Shown: positions 1 to 8,855 of the stretch, one piece after another | How positions within the stretch are numbered: position 1 is the first letter of the stretch | Layout of the letters: each line of letters begins with the position of its first letter | From: Vulcanimicrobiota bacterium | GTDB taxonomy: Bacteria > Vulcanimicrobiota > Xenobia > Xenobiales > JADMJV01 | Direction: 5' to 3' | NCBI GenBank assembly: GCA_019637395.1 | Contig: JAHBVR010000012.1 | Location: 186,001-250,000 of the forward strand | Length of the DNA: 64,000 bases | The notes under the pieces: model-generated | What the model saw: only the letters and a program-made list of their open reading frames with translations | Database searches by the model: none | Told to the model about the DNA's origin: nothing | Translations under genes and position numbers: made by a program

Positions 1-2
1 TC

Positions 3-515
3 TTGCGCATAGGCAATCGCCCCTGCCGCATCGCGACCGAACGCACCCCCTGGCGCATCAACGTGGGCGATACCCGCTACTGGCCGATTCTGGAGCGAGC
101 CATGCAGACCTGGAACGTGGGCGTGCAGCCGCTGGGCATGACCTACCTGTTCCTACCGGCCGACCCGGAACATCCGCCGGATTTGACGTTGAAGTGGTTT
201 GACCCGCAGTTGCCGCGCGACAAGGCGGCGGCCACCTGGTGGTCGACCGGCCTGGACACGGCCCGGGTGCTGGGCATTTCGCTGGACGGCAGCTTCCGGG
301 TCCCCGAAGGCAACATGGTGCAAATTTTGGCACACGAACTGGGCCACGTGCTCGGCCTGGGCGAGTCTCAGCAGCCCGGCGACCTGATGTACCACCGCAC
401 ACCCACCCAACGCCTGAGCCCGGGAGATGTGCGTCTGAGCCAGCGGGACTTCGAAGCCCTGCGCTGGTTATACGCCCAGGAATACTTCACTCCCATCCGC
501 AGCCCCCGCGACTGA
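3..515 (+). CDS. matrixin-like zinc metalloprotease, probably 5'-truncated by the window edge
   Basis: The visible 170 residues contain a metzincin-type zinc site, HELGHVLGLGES, starting at His111, with Glu112 as general base and a Met-turn region GDLMY about ten residues later. Matrixins normally read HExxHxxGxxH; here the third ligand position (residue 121) is Glu rather than His or Asp, so metal binding may be altered. The first codon in view is a TTG two bases from the window edge and no signal peptide is visible, so the true start probably lies upstream. By family it would be a secreted endopeptidase; the substrate is unknown. It converges on a small minus-strand gene across a terminator hairpin. 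Confidence 0.75.
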   Translation: MRIGNRPCRIATERTPWRINVGDTRYWPILERAMQTWNVGVQPLGMTYLFLPADPEHPPDLTLKWFDPQLPRDKAAATWWSTGLDTARVLGISLDGSFRVPEGNMVQILAHELGHVLGLGESQQPGDLMYHRTPTQRLSPGDVRLSQRDFEALRWLYAQEYFTPIRSPRD

Positions 516-533
516 GAGAACTCACGTACACGA

Positions 534-557
534 AAAGAAGGCCTGGCGGCCTTCTTT
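534..557. terminator. bidirectional rho-independent terminator
   Basis: A perfect 10-bp stem (AAAGAAGGCC / GGCCTTCTTT) with a TGGC loop is flanked by A-rich and T-rich ends on the two strands. It sits between two convergent genes, so it can serve both. Confidence 0.8.
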
Positions 558-565
558 GGCCCGAC

Positions 566-871
566 TTAAATTTCGGGCTGGTAATTTTCGATGGGAACTT
601 CCGAGACAATCTGGGGGCCACAGCGGGGAACCGAGCGGTCCCGGGGCCCGTGACAACGAACGACGGTGCGCTTCACCGTTCCCACGCCTTTCTTCCAAAC
701 CACGACGTCTTCCGAGGATTGCCATCCGGAACAGGTGGGGCAGACTTTGCCTTTCGTGCGCAGATGATCCGATTCGCCCGGGATGCTTACGTCACCGGGG
801 AACCAGGCGGTGGTGGGGTATACGCGGAGACTGGACGGGATGCTGAGGGAATCGGTACGGACTTTAGACAT
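566..871 (-). CDS. hypothetical 101-aa protein with a zinc-ribbon-like CPTC motif
   Basis: The start is the ATG 7 nt after an excellent AGGAGGT ribosome-binding site; a longer in-frame extension upstream lacks one. The product has a CPTC knuckle near residue 46 and a second Cys pair (RCH...RC) near residues 74-85, consistent with a small metal-binding ribbon, although the spacing is irregular. There is no signal peptide or membrane segment. I do not recognise the family. It is transcribed away from rph, sharing a short divergent intergenic region, and ends at the bidirectional hairpin. Confidence 0.6.
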   Translation of the reverse strand: MSKVRTDSLSIPSSLRVYPTTAWFPGDVSIPGESDHLRTKGKVCPTCSGWQSSEDVVVWKKGVGTVKRTVVRCHGPRDRSVPRCGPQIVSEVPIENYQPEI

Positions 872-1024
872 TTTGTGACCTCCTGGGTGGCGGGCGTTTT
901 TCGACCTATGAAGACCTAACCAGATCACCCCAAGGAAGTTCCCGATAATGCACAAAATTTTTCAAAAAAATTCCGGCCGGCCAGCAAAGGGGATTTTAGC
1001 GCGCCAGTGCTAACCTACCGACCC

Positions 1025-1759
1025 ATGTCCTACACACGAAGCGGCCGCGCGGCCGAAGAACTCCGCGTTCACAAGATTACTCCCGATTTTGCGCCGGCCG
1101 CCGAAGGCTCCGTGCTGATTGAAACAGGCAACACCCGGGTGCTCTGCACCATCACCGTGGAAGAAAAGGTTCCGAGCTGGCTGGCCGAACAAAACAAAGG
1201 CTGGATCACGGCCGAATACGGAATGCTCCCCCGCTCCACCCAGGTGCGCAGCAAGCGCGACTACCAACGCACCGCCGGGCGCACCCACGAAATTCAGCGC
1301 CTGATTGGGCGCAGTCTGCGGGCCGTGACCGACTTGAGCGCGCTGGGACAGCGTAAAATCATCGTCGACTGCGACGTCATCCAGGCCGACGCGGGCACGC
1401 GCACGGCGGCCGTCACCGGATCCTGGCTGGCCCTCGCCTACGCCTGCGACAAGCTGTTGCGCTCCGGTAAAGTCGCCCGCTGGCCCCTGCGCGAGCAGGT
1501 GGCCGCCGTCTCGCTGGGGCTGCTCAATGATAAGGTGCTGCTGGATATGGATTACATCGAGGACGCCGCCGCCAGCGTCGACCTCAACCTGGTCATGACC
1601 AACAGCGGCCGGCTGATCGAAGTGCAGGGCACCGGCGAGGAAGCCACCTTCGAGCGCAAGGACCTGGACGCCATGCTCGATCTGGGCTGGCAGGGGCTGC
1701 AACCCCTCTTCGAGCTGCAGCGCCAATCGCTGGCCGAAAAAGGCATCAGTTGGTCCTGA
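1025..1759 (+). CDS. rph: ribonuclease PH
   Basis: This is a phosphorolytic 3'-5' exoribonuclease that trims tRNA 3' ends in the cytoplasm, releasing nucleoside diphosphates. The protein is full length for the family (about 244 aa). It begins with the typical SGRAAEELR segment and carries the conserved core block DVIQADAGTRTAAVTG and the C-terminal EVQGTGEEATF block that forms part of the phosphate and metal site. I chose the ATG over an in-frame GTG six codons upstream because family members begin just before the R-x-x-x-R-x-x-x-E-L-R segment. The downstream secreted protein overlaps its stop codon, suggesting co-transcription. Confidence 0.96.
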   Translation: MSYTRSGRAAEELRVHKITPDFAPAAEGSVLIETGNTRVLCTITVEEKVPSWLAEQNKGWITAEYGMLPRSTQVRSKRDYQRTAGRTHEIQRLIGRSLRAVTDLSALGQRKIIVDCDVIQADAGTRTAAVTGSWLALAYACDKLLRSGKVARWPLREQVAAVSLGLLNDKVLLDMDYIEDAAASVDLNLVMTNSGRLIEVQGTGEEATFERKDLDAMLDLGWQGLQPLFELQRQSLAEKGISWS

Positions 1760-2415
1760 GAGTCCTGCTTCTGCTGCTTTTGAGCTCTGGGGCGTGGGCT
1801 CAAGGAAACCCGCAGATGGCTCAATTGCGCCAGTTGATTCAGAACGCGCTGCAGCAGGCCCCGCCTCTGGACCCCGATCGCCAACCGGTCATCGCGCGCC
1901 TGGAACTGCTGACCATTCAGGCCGACAATCTCTCGCGCGGCGCCGGCGACTGGAACGTCTTCTTTCGCTTCTATCAGGAAACACAGGCGGTGATTGCGCG
2001 TTCCGGGCCGCTGCCGGGCTCGCTGGGCGCCAACTGGACACAAATTCAGCAAGCGGTCAGCGATATCGGACGCCAGCAGGGGCGTTCGCTGGGCATTGTC
2101 GGCCAGGCCTATGCGGCTACCGACTCGCTGCACCTCTCTCCCGAGCTGGTACAGCGAGCCATGGCGGCAGTGCAGGCCATCGAGTCCTCCCTGGGACCCG
2201 CGCCCGGCGGAGCCGAGGGTAAGCGCTTCCAGCAGGCCCGCGCCCAATTGGCGGCCTTGCGCACTCATCTGCAATCGGCGCTGAGTCATCCCAAAAGCCT
2301 GGGCCAGATCCTCCACGACCGGCGCCGCTTCCAGGTGATCCGCAGCGCCCTGCAATTACCCCCGGCCCGGTTTTCGGAACTGGATCAAGCGCTGGATCAA
2401 CTTCCTGATCCATAA
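1750..2415 (+). CDS. secreted alpha-helical protein of unknown function
   Basis: The 221-aa product begins with a clear Sec signal peptide (VLRVLLLLLLSSGAWAQ, cleavage probably after AWA) and continues as a Gln/Ala/Leu-rich, largely helical mature protein without cysteines or recognisable motifs. The proposed TTG start overlaps the end of rph by ten bases, implying translational coupling. I know of no functional link to RNase PH, so shared transcription may be incidental. It converges with the next minus-strand gene with six bases between the stop codons. Confidence 0.65.
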   Translation: MVLRVLLLLLLSSGAWAQGNPQMAQLRQLIQNALQQAPPLDPDRQPVIARLELLTIQADNLSRGAGDWNVFFRFYQETQAVIARSGPLPGSLGANWTQIQQAVSDIGRQQGRSLGIVGQAYAATDSLHLSPELVQRAMAAVQAIESSLGPAPGGAEGKRFQQARAQLAALRTHLQSALSHPKSLGQILHDRRRFQVIRSALQLPPARFSELDQALDQLPDP

Positions 2416-2421
2416 GACCGG

Positions 2422-2889
2422 TTAAAAAGCGTTATTGACCTGATTGCGCACGGTATCACCGGCGATGGAGAAGTTGTTCTGCACGCCGCCGACGATGTCT
2501 TGCACGGAAGCACCGAAGTTGCCGGTGAGGGCGTGGGTGGCGGCGTTGCCGACAGTGGAAAGGTTGTTGGCGGTCAGGCGGGCGGCACCGCGGATGGGCT
2601 CGCCCACGAACTTGGCGCCGCTGGTGAGCGTCTCGCCCAGGCCGCCGGCGGCGCCCTTGACGGCGCTCCATTCATCCTTGGGAATGCCGATTACGTTATC
2701 GACCTGCTTGTGAATGCCCTTGCCGAGATCATCGAGGGCCTTACCGGGTTGCAGGGTGAGCACATCGCCGGTCACTTTCAGTCCGGTTTCCAGACCGGTT
2801 CCGACCACCTTGGCCGCGCCTTTGAGGGGAGCCGTGGCAAACTTACCTACGTTTTTGGCTACGTCAACAATTCCGCCTAAAATACCCAT
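2422..2889 (-). CDS. hypothetical Gly/Ala-rich amphipathic protein
   Basis: The start is the ATG after an AAGGAG site, 14 codons inside the longest open frame. The 155-aa product opens with MGILGGIVDVAKNVGKF and consists of repeated Gly/Ala/Val/Lys-rich segments (for example PLKGAAKVVGTG and GAAGGLGETL) that look like amphipathic helices, with no cysteines and no signal peptide. Composition resembles membrane-surface-associating proteins, but that is inference only. It is similar in style, not demonstrably homologous, to the Gly-rich protein at 22.8 kb. No family recognised. Confidence 0.6.
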   Translation of the reverse strand: MGILGGIVDVAKNVGKFATAPLKGAAKVVGTGLETGLKVTGDVLTLQPGKALDDLGKGIHKQVDNVIGIPKDEWSAVKGAAGGLGETLTSGAKFVGEPIRGAARLTANNLSTVGNAATHALTGNFGASVQDIVGGVQNNFSIAGDTVRNQVNNAF

Positions 2890-2996
2890 GGTGTGTGTCT
2901 CCTTATGGTGCGTCTGAAAAGATTCTGACACAGACGGGAGAGTGGGCGGAGTAATCCTAAAGCAGTTTGTGATAGGCCGTTACCAGATTGTTAACA

Positions 2997-3590
2997 TTAT
3001 GCCAGGCCGTCTGGTGCCGAAGTGGCTTCCTCCGCCTCGGGCGCAAAGCGCTCCACCGCTTCGTTGAGCATTTCCTGGCGATCGGAGATCATCTGCAGGG
3101 CGGTGCAAATGTGGTCATTGCCCTGGCGAAAGACATCGAGATACTTTTGCAGCTCGTGCTCGTCCTCGGCGGGCAGTGAGGTTTCCATGCCGTGCAGACC
3201 TTCCTCGCACAGAGCCACCCCTTTGCGCACCAGATAACCCACCTGGTGATGAAACTCGCCCTCGGAGTTGAGCCGCTTTTCCACTTCCAGAGCCCGGGCC
3301 AACTGAGCCATGCCGTGGCCGGTGAACTCCTCGAAATGCTTGCGAATATGCTTGAGCCAGACGCGAACCTGGGCGTCATCCGCCCCATCCAGCCAGTCGT
3401 CGATAGCCATGCGCAGCTGGGCCAGGTTCTCGGTATCGAAAGTCTCGGTCGGGGCCTGGTAGCGGCGGCCCTCCTCGAAGTCGAACATCCCGTTGGCCGC
3501 TTCCACCGCCTGCCGCAGCATGGCGCCACAAGACGCGCAACGCGAAACGTTGGGCAGATTCTCCACCGAGCAAATCAAGCATTGAGGCAT
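2997..3590 (-). CDS. hypothetical protein with N-terminal zinc ribbon
   Basis: The 197-aa protein opens with a compact zinc-ribbon: C-x2-C (CLIC) near residue 4, then C-x2-C (CASC) near residue 18, the rubredoxin-knuckle arrangement of RanBP2-like or zinc-ribbon-1 domains. The remainder is acidic and strongly helical, with the repeated heptad-like pattern expected of a helical bundle or coiled coil. No catalytic motif is visible. It is cytoplasmic by lack of a signal peptide. It diverges from the deaminase gene across 81 bases, so the two could share a regulatory region. Confidence 0.65.
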   Translation of the reverse strand: MPQCLICSVENLPNVSRCASCGAMLRQAVEAANGMFDFEEGRRYQAPTETFDTENLAQLRMAIDDWLDGADDAQVRVWLKHIRKHFEEFTGHGMAQLARALEVEKRLNSEGEFHHQVGYLVRKGVALCEEGLHGMETSLPAEDEHELQKYLDVFRQGNDHICTALQMISDRQEMLNEAVERFAPEAEEATSAPDGLA

Positions 3591-3671
3591 CCAGAGATGA
3601 TACTGGGTCCAGGGGCGCGGCTCCTGGAAGAATTATCCTTTCAGATCGATTTCAGACCCTGGAGCTAGGAT

Positions 3672-4994
3672 ATGGCTATGATTCAATCCATTTCTAGCTG
3701 CAACCACAAAGGCCACGTGCACAGGTGCTCCCATCCAGGCCATTCCAGTGCACCGGCTCCGGCCGAAGTTCCGACCGACAATGTTGCCCTTGGAGTCATG
3801 GATATGCGCGGCCAGAAGCAGGTCGCCTTCAACACCGCTCAGGCCGCCATCTGGTCGGTGGACGCCGCCGTCAAGGCCGCCAGCCAGGGCACCTTCGGTG
3901 TCGGCGGCGTGCTGCTCGGACCTCACCAAGAAGTGATCGCCATCTCCTGCAACCGCGTCATCGCCGACGGCCAGGTGGCCGACCCGACCGCCCATGGCGA
4001 ACGCCAGGTGGTTGACTGGTATTTCGAGCAGAAAGCTCAGGGCAGCCAGCTCCCCAAACCCGAAGATTGCACCATCGTCTCCAGTCTCGACCCCTGCATG
4101 ATGTGCGCCGGCTCTATTCTAACCGGCGGCTTCAACGTCGTTTCCACCACTCTGGACACGCGCGCCGGCGTCAACTACACCACCGACGGCACCTACCCCA
4201 CCGTGCCCGCCGAACTGCAGCAGCAGGCCAAAGAGCATTTCGCTTATGTGGGCATCGAGGGAGTCCGCCCCTATCAGGGTCCGGAGCACCTGAATCATGG
4301 CTCGACCATTAGCGAAGCCGAAGAAAAACGCTCCATCGACACCTTCCTGGCCAGCCTGGGCAAGGTTCAGGAAGTGATTCACAGCGGCCCCAGCGCGCCC
4401 GTAAAAGACCTGAGTGGCTGCCAGGACCCGCAAGTACTGGCCGCTCTCAAGAAATATTATCCGTCGGCCCTCGAACTCAAATTTGCCCCCGGCCAGCCCG
4501 ACTCCAAATTGGCCCGACCCCTCCTCGAGGCCGCCAACGAGGCTCAACAAAGAGGTGCCTCCTACAACGCCGCCGCTCTGATCGACCCGCACGGCAACCT
4601 GGTGATGCTGCGCGCCGGCAAAGAAGAGCGCTCCCCCATCCGGACTCCCTTTATGGAGCTGACCCGGGCCTGGGCCAAAGTGCGCGCCGAGGCCGGTCCC
4701 GAAGGTGAAAAATACCTGGCTCCCCTGAAAGACTGCACGCTGGTCACCCTGCAAGGTCCCGGCCACGACGCGCCCAGCGTGATGGAAATGGGCGCTTACG
4801 GTTCGAGCGTGGAAGGCCCCCTGCCCGAGCACCCCCATCCGGCCTGGCAATACATTTTGCCGCGCCAGTCGCAGGCCGGCGTCGACCAGCAAATCGCCAA
4901 TTTGCCTCCTCTATACAGTCAGGTGATCAAGCCGGAAATTCAGCAGGTAAGTGACGGGGCTCTGGTGCATCTGTGCACTCACAATGAGCATTGA
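3672..4994 (+). CDS. tandem cytidine/guanine-type deaminase with a degenerate second domain
   Basis: The first half is a zinc deaminase of the CMP/dCMP-guanine deaminase superfamily: His108-x-Glu110 supplies a ligand and the proton shuttle, and Pro141-Cys142-x-x-Cys145 completes the zinc site. The second half (about 250-430) looks like a second deaminase fold that has lost both motifs, having TPFMEL where HAE belongs and GPGHDAPS where PCxxC belongs. The N-terminus is rich in His and Cys (SCNHKGHVHRCSHPGH) and contains an IQS...TDNVALG leader resembling the M-K-I-Q leaders elsewhere in the window. A GGAG site lies 7 nt before the ATG. It overlaps the PNP gene by 11 bases, suggesting a purine nucleoside/base pathway; the substrate is unproven. 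Confidence 0.8.
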   Translation: MAMIQSISSCNHKGHVHRCSHPGHSSAPAPAEVPTDNVALGVMDMRGQKQVAFNTAQAAIWSVDAAVKAASQGTFGVGGVLLGPHQEVIAISCNRVIADGQVADPTAHGERQVVDWYFEQKAQGSQLPKPEDCTIVSSLDPCMMCAGSILTGGFNVVSTTLDTRAGVNYTTDGTYPTVPAELQQQAKEHFAYVGIEGVRPYQGPEHLNHGSTISEAEEKRSIDTFLASLGKVQEVIHSGPSAPVKDLSGCQDPQVLAALKKYYPSALELKFAPGQPDSKLARPLLEAANEAQQRGASYNAAALIDPHGNLVMLRAGKEERSPIRTPFMELTRAWAKVRAEAGPEGEKYLAPLKDCTLVTLQGPGHDAPSVMEMGAYGSSVEGPLPEHPHPAWQYILPRQSQAGVDQQIANLPPLYSQVIKPEIQQVSDGALVHLCTHNEH

Positions 4995-5823
4995 TACTTT
5001 TCCCTATGTAGAACAAGCCGTCAAGGTCGTCCAGGACAAGATCGGCAACAGACCCCTTCCCCGCCTGGCTCTGGTAGCCGGCTCCGGCCTCGGCAGCGTA
5101 GCCGATCTGATCAAGGACCCCGTCACCATATCCTACGCGGATATCCCGGGCTTCCCGGCTCCGGGCGTTCACGGCCACAAAGGCAATCTGGTTTACGGCG
5201 AGGTTTCCGGCGTGGCCACCATCGTATTGATGGGCCGTGTCCACGTTTACGAAGGCGAAGAGAGCTGGCGCCTCAAGGTCATGATTCGTACCATGCGCAA
5301 GCTGGGCTGCGAGTTCTTGTTTTTGACCAACGCCGCCGGCTCGATGCGCCTGGAAGTGGGCGCCGGCGAGTTGGTGATGATCACCGACCACATTAACTTC
5401 ATGGGCGGCAACCCGCTGGTCGGACCCAACGAAGACAAGTTCGGCCCCCGCTTTGTCGACCTGGAGGACTGCTGGGATCCGCAACTGCGCGCCCTGCTCA
5501 AGCAGTGCGCCGCCGAAACCAGCATCACTCTGCACGAAGCCGTCTTCGCCGGCTGGATGGGCCCCTGTTTCGAGACCCCGGCCGAAATCCGCATGCTCAG
5601 CATGCTGGGCGCCCAGACCGTGGGCATGTCGACCGTGCCCGACAATCTGGTGGCCCGCCACTGCGGGCTGCGCGTCCTCGGCGTCTCGGTCATCACCAAC
5701 CTGGCTTGCGGCCTCTCACCGCTGAAGCTGAGTCACGACCTGACCATGCAAGAAGCCGAAAAAGGCGCGGCCAAGCTGATCGTGCTCTTTGAACGCTTCA
5801 TGGAGAAGATCTCGAAGCTCTAG
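4984..5823 (+). CDS. purine-nucleoside phosphorylase (trimeric type)
   Basis: It catalyses phosphorolysis of purine nucleosides to free base and ribose-1-phosphate in salvage. Family landmarks are present: phosphate-loop VAGSGLG near residue 32, [15 protein letters not shown], the DHINFMG block and [13 protein letters not shown] followed by [13 protein letters not shown], with the purine-binding Asn in VITNLACG. At 279 aa it matches PNP1/MTAP-family trimeric enzymes. The start is the ATG inside the overlap with the deaminase stop, fitting translational coupling; an upstream in-frame start would lie deep inside the deaminase gene. Confidence 0.94.
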   Translation: MSIDTFPYVEQAVKVVQDKIGNRPLPRLALVAGSGLGSVADLIKDPVTISYADIPGFPAPGVHGHKGNLVYGEVSGVATIVLMGRVHVYEGEESWRLKVMIRTMRKLGCEFLFLTNAAGSMRLEVGAGELVMITDHINFMGGNPLVGPNEDKFGPRFVDLEDCWDPQLRALLKQCAAETSITLHEAVFAGWMGPCFETPAEIRMLSMLGAQTVGMSTVPDNLVARHCGLRVLGVSVITNLACGLSPLKLSHDLTMQEAEKGAAKLIVLFERFMEKISKL

Positions 5824-6041
5824 CTGGGGTCCAGCAGCCGAAGTCCTGGATAATAAGTGCGGAAATAGCCAGAATCCCTGGTCAACAGACGGTCAGCCTG
5901 CTTGAAAGCGTGGGCACCGATCATAAAATCGGCAATCACCCGCTGCTTCGAACCTCCCCGGGCCCGATAAGCTCGCCAGGCATCGCCAGATTCTTCGGTC
6001 GACGCGAGGTTCAGGCCACGCTCGGAGATAACAGACTTCAT
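5820..6041 (-). pseudogene. C-terminal remnant of a PIN-domain (VapC-like) toxin
   Basis: The 73-aa frame ends in a typical PIN-domain tail, [20 protein letters not shown] followed by D-x-x-YFR and a PGLRLLDPS end, which supplies the last catalytic acids of this RNase fold. The N-terminal half of a PIN domain, with the first catalytic Asp and about 70 residues, is missing, and the next upstream gene ends only about 40 bases away. No antitoxin gene is adjacent. I read it as a decayed gene; a short translated remnant cannot be excluded. It overlaps the PNP stop codon tail-to-tail. Confidence 0.55.
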
Positions 6042-6081
6042 ACTCAGGATATGAATTCATACCGACGAAGTCAATCTGAGC

Positions 6082-7308
6082 CTAAAAGGACGAAGCCAGT
6101 TGGTAGATCGGCTGGAAAGCGGCCAGCAGCACGAAAGCTACCGCGCCGCCCAGGAAGGTTAGAATGAAGGGCTCGACCAGCTTGCCGATGGTCTCCAGTC
6201 CGCGCACCATTTCCTGATCGAAGTAGTCGGCCAGACGGTACATCATACGATCGACGGTGCCGCTCTCCTCACCGATGGCCACCATCTCCACGGTCATGCC
6301 CGGAAAGAGTTTCTGGCTGTTCATCGTCGAAACCAACTGTTTGCCGATGCGCACGGCCTCGATTTGCGCCACTACGGTGCGGCGCAGCAACTCGCGATCC
6401 AGGCTGCGTCCCAGCAACTGCAGCGAACTGTAGAGCGGTACGCCCGAATCCAGCAGAGTGGCGAAAGAGCGAAAATAGGCGGAAAGCATGCGGAAGTGCA
6501 CCTGCTGGCCGTACCAGGGCAAGCGCAGCAGGAAGCGTTCGATCGTGGCCTTGCCGGCCCGGGTCTTGGACCAGTGGTAAAAAACGTAAGCGAACACGGC
6601 CCCGGGCCCGATGCAGGTACCCAGCACCACCATTCCATAAGTCTCCACGAACTTGCCGAAACCCACCAGCATGCGCGTCGAGGTCGGCAACTGCATGTTG
6701 AGGTCGACGAAGATGGTCACGAACTTCGGCACCATATAAGTGAAGATAAAGATCACCAGCCCGCCGGCGCAGGTCAGCAACACGGTTGGATAGATCAAAG
6801 CCTGCTTTAGCTTGAGCGAATAAGCATATTCCTTCTCGTAGTGAGAGGCGCAGCGGTCCAGGGTCTCGGCCAGCCGGCCGCTGTGCTCTCCCACCCGAGT
6901 CGATCCGATCATAAACTGCGAGAAAAACTCGGGCCGGCGCATCATGGCCTGGGAGAGCGAGTAGCCATTCTCGACGTCGGCCAGCATACGCTCCATGGAG
7001 CGGCGGAAATGGGCCTGGCCACTTTTGGGCAGCAGGGAATGCATGGCCTGAGCCAGGGCGATACCGGCCGTCAGCATGACCGAAAGCTGGCGGATCCAGA
7101 GAGCCAGGACCTGCGGTTTGACCGGCTGGACAAAATACCAGATCCAGTGCTTGGGCTTGACCTTGTCGATGGAAACGATGGTCAGCCCTTTTTTGTGCAG
7201 GATGCTTTTGACTTTGTCGGCGTCGCTGGCTTCCATCTCCCCGGCGATGCGATTCCCTTTGGCATCGATGCACAGGTAGAGATAATCTTGCAATCCTCCC
7301 TGGCTCAC
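6082..7308 (-). CDS. type II secretion / type IV pilus inner-membrane platform protein (GspF/PilC family)
   Basis: The 408-aa protein is the normal length for the family: an N-terminal cytoplasmic region, then two homologous T2SSF repeats (about 70-190 and 275-400), each preceding membrane segments, with a long hydrophobic stretch near 165-190 and a C-terminal one at 380-405. Conserved signatures such as SGRLAETLDR and GEESGTVDRM are the paired repeat motifs. It would form the platform that the assembly ATPase acts on. The GTG start overlaps the stop of the preceding protease-like gene by 4 nt. No gspE/pilB ATPase is adjacent, so the rest of the machine is encoded elsewhere. Confidence 0.9.
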   Translation of the reverse strand: MSQGGLQDYLYLCIDAKGNRIAGEMEASDADKVKSILHKKGLTIVSIDKVKPKHWIWYFVQPVKPQVLALWIRQLSVMLTAGIALAQAMHSLLPKSGQAHFRRSMERMLADVENGYSLSQAMMRRPEFFSQFMIGSTRVGEHSGRLAETLDRCASHYEKEYAYSLKLKQALIYPTVLLTCAGGLVIFIFTYMVPKFVTIFVDLNMQLPTSTRMLVGFGKFVETYGMVVLGTCIGPGAVFAYVFYHWSKTRAGKATIERFLLRLPWYGQQVHFRMLSAYFRSFATLLDSGVPLYSSLQLLGRSLDRELLRRTVVAQIEAVRIGKQLVSTMNSQKLFPGMTVEMVAIGEESGTVDRMMYRLADYFDQEMVRGLETIGKLVEPFILTFLGGAVAFVLLAAFQPIYQLASSF

Positions 7309-8783
7309 GGCGGCACCACCCGGATGGTGGCGATGGTGCCGTTATTGAAAAGGACTTCCAGGCCCGGGCTGGCCAGCGACTCCAGATTGTCGGCGTCGTG
7401 GGTGATCGAAGGAGAAAAAAGCGAGGTCAATTCGGAAGGTTCCTTGACGCTGCCCACCGCCAGGCCGCCCTCCAGGGTATAGAAGTTATAGTCGGTCTCG
7501 ATACCCACCACGATGTTGTCGGCCAGGGTGAAAGTGAGCCGGGGGGCGCTGTAGAGCAGGCGGCAATAGCCGCCTTTCTGCTCCAGAATCTGGCCCTGCC
7601 CCAGTTCTTTGCGCAATTGCTCCAGGCGCAATCCCAACGGGTAGTTGCCCAGGGCCTGGCCGGGCACCACCCTGGCGTTGGAGCGGGTGGGAGTCTCGCG
7701 ATCGGGCTGAACGCTGACGTGCGTCTTAATGGCCTGCACCCACATATCGGTGGGCGGCGGAGCCATCGCTCCACCGGTGGAATGGGAATCCACGAAAGCT
7801 TTGCAGGCGCTGGCGGGAATGGCCGTGTTCCAGCTCATTCCCCCCCAGGCGGGCCGGGGCAGGGATAAGGCCACCAGTTCGCCACGGTTGTTGATCAGCG
7901 GAGCGCCCCCATCCAGGGCGCCGGTATAACCGTCAAAGGCGCAACAAGGCCCGGTCTGACCGCGGCTGCGCACTTCCAAGGTGCGCCCCAAGTTGCGTGG
8001 GTCGCCGCAAATCAAGTTCTGATCATGATTGGGATTCTCGGGCGAGATGGGCACGGGAGCGCCGGGGGAAGCTCCCTGGATCCGCAGCAGAGCCAGGTCC
8101 TGGCGGCCGTCACCGGCGATCAAGGTGACCGCCACCCGAGTCCCGGCCAGCATACATTGGCCGCCCGAGGAACGGAAAGCCGAAAGTGTCGTCAGGACCT
8201 CGTTCTCGGAAACCAGCACTCCCTGCCCGCCCAGGTGCAGGCCATCGCCAAAGGTAATCCAACCGGCGCTGGCGCGCTGCCAGGCTTCCGCGGAACTCGT
8301 CTCGGACGGGCGCGGCGGGGGCCCGGCCGGCAGCGGCGCGGTGGCGACCTGAGGTTGAGGCTGGGGAGCGCGTACCTTCAGATTGGACTCTCTTTGTTTA
8401 TAGGCCTCACCGGGTAAGGGCAAGGAGGTGGCGCTGGGCGACGGAGTAGCCGTGGGCACATTGTGAGCCACCGCCTGCTTGCGCTCGGGAGGTTTGATTT
8501 CCAGCTTGCTCTTGCGCTTCTCCGGATCGACCCCGCCTGACGCCCCATAAGAAATGGCATAGCCGGCAGCTTGCTGATCCGTCTGGCGGTAAGCGGCCGG
8601 TTGCGAGCTTTCAGCGGCATGGCGGTCCAGGCCGGCCAGGGATTTCTCCTGGCGATACGGCTTGATGAAAATAGCGTAAGTCAACGCAAAACCAAACACG
8701 CCGGTGACCAGCGCCAGCATGCCGGCCCGAATGAGATCATCTTTCGTGGGATACTCTTCGGGCTCGTCGCTCATCGCCGCCAT
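7305..8783 (-). CDS. membrane-anchored trypsin-like domain protein lacking the catalytic Ser and His
   Basis: The N-terminus is cytoplasmic (about 20 residues), followed by one membrane segment (AGMLALVTGVFGFALTYAIF) and a long Pro/Ser-rich periplasmic linker to about residue 165. The region 170-330 follows the HtrA/trypsin layout: GGQGVLVSENEVLTT, then DLALLRI with the usual Asp, then LDGGAPLINNRGELVAL. The catalytic His site is replaced (LTTLSAF) and the nucleophile motif GNSGGP is replaced by LDGGAP, so it is probably inactive. A further domain follows to residue 492. It overlaps the GspF-like gene, so a role in secretion or pilus assembly is plausible but inferred. No ribosome-binding site is visible before the ATG. 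Confidence 0.7.
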   Translation of the reverse strand: MAAMSDEPEEYPTKDDLIRAGMLALVTGVFGFALTYAIFIKPYRQEKSLAGLDRHAAESSQPAAYRQTDQQAAGYAISYGASGGVDPEKRKSKLEIKPPERKQAVAHNVPTATPSPSATSLPLPGEAYKQRESNLKVRAPQPQPQVATAPLPAGPPPRPSETSSAEAWQRASAGWITFGDGLHLGGQGVLVSENEVLTTLSAFRSSGGQCMLAGTRVAVTLIAGDGRQDLALLRIQGASPGAPVPISPENPNHDQNLICGDPRNLGRTLEVRSRGQTGPCCAFDGYTGALDGGAPLINNRGELVALSLPRPAWGGMSWNTAIPASACKAFVDSHSTGGAMAPPPTDMWVQAIKTHVSVQPDRETPTRSNARVVPGQALGNYPLGLRLEQLRKELGQGQILEQKGGYCRLLYSAPRLTFTLADNIVVGIETDYNFYTLEGGLAVGSVKEPSELTSLFSPSITHDADNLESLASPGLEVLFNNGTIATIRVVPP

Positions 8784-8855
8784 AGAAAAGGAGGTTCGAT
8801 TTAGAAGAATGCGGGCCCTGTTCGTTTTGCTTAAGGTTGGCTGAAGCCTGCCTGA

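Noticed and set aside
239-919. 226-codon plus-strand frame over the metalloprotease and zinc-ribbon genes
   Set aside because: It crosses the bidirectional terminator and two better genes with clear motifs and ribosome sites.
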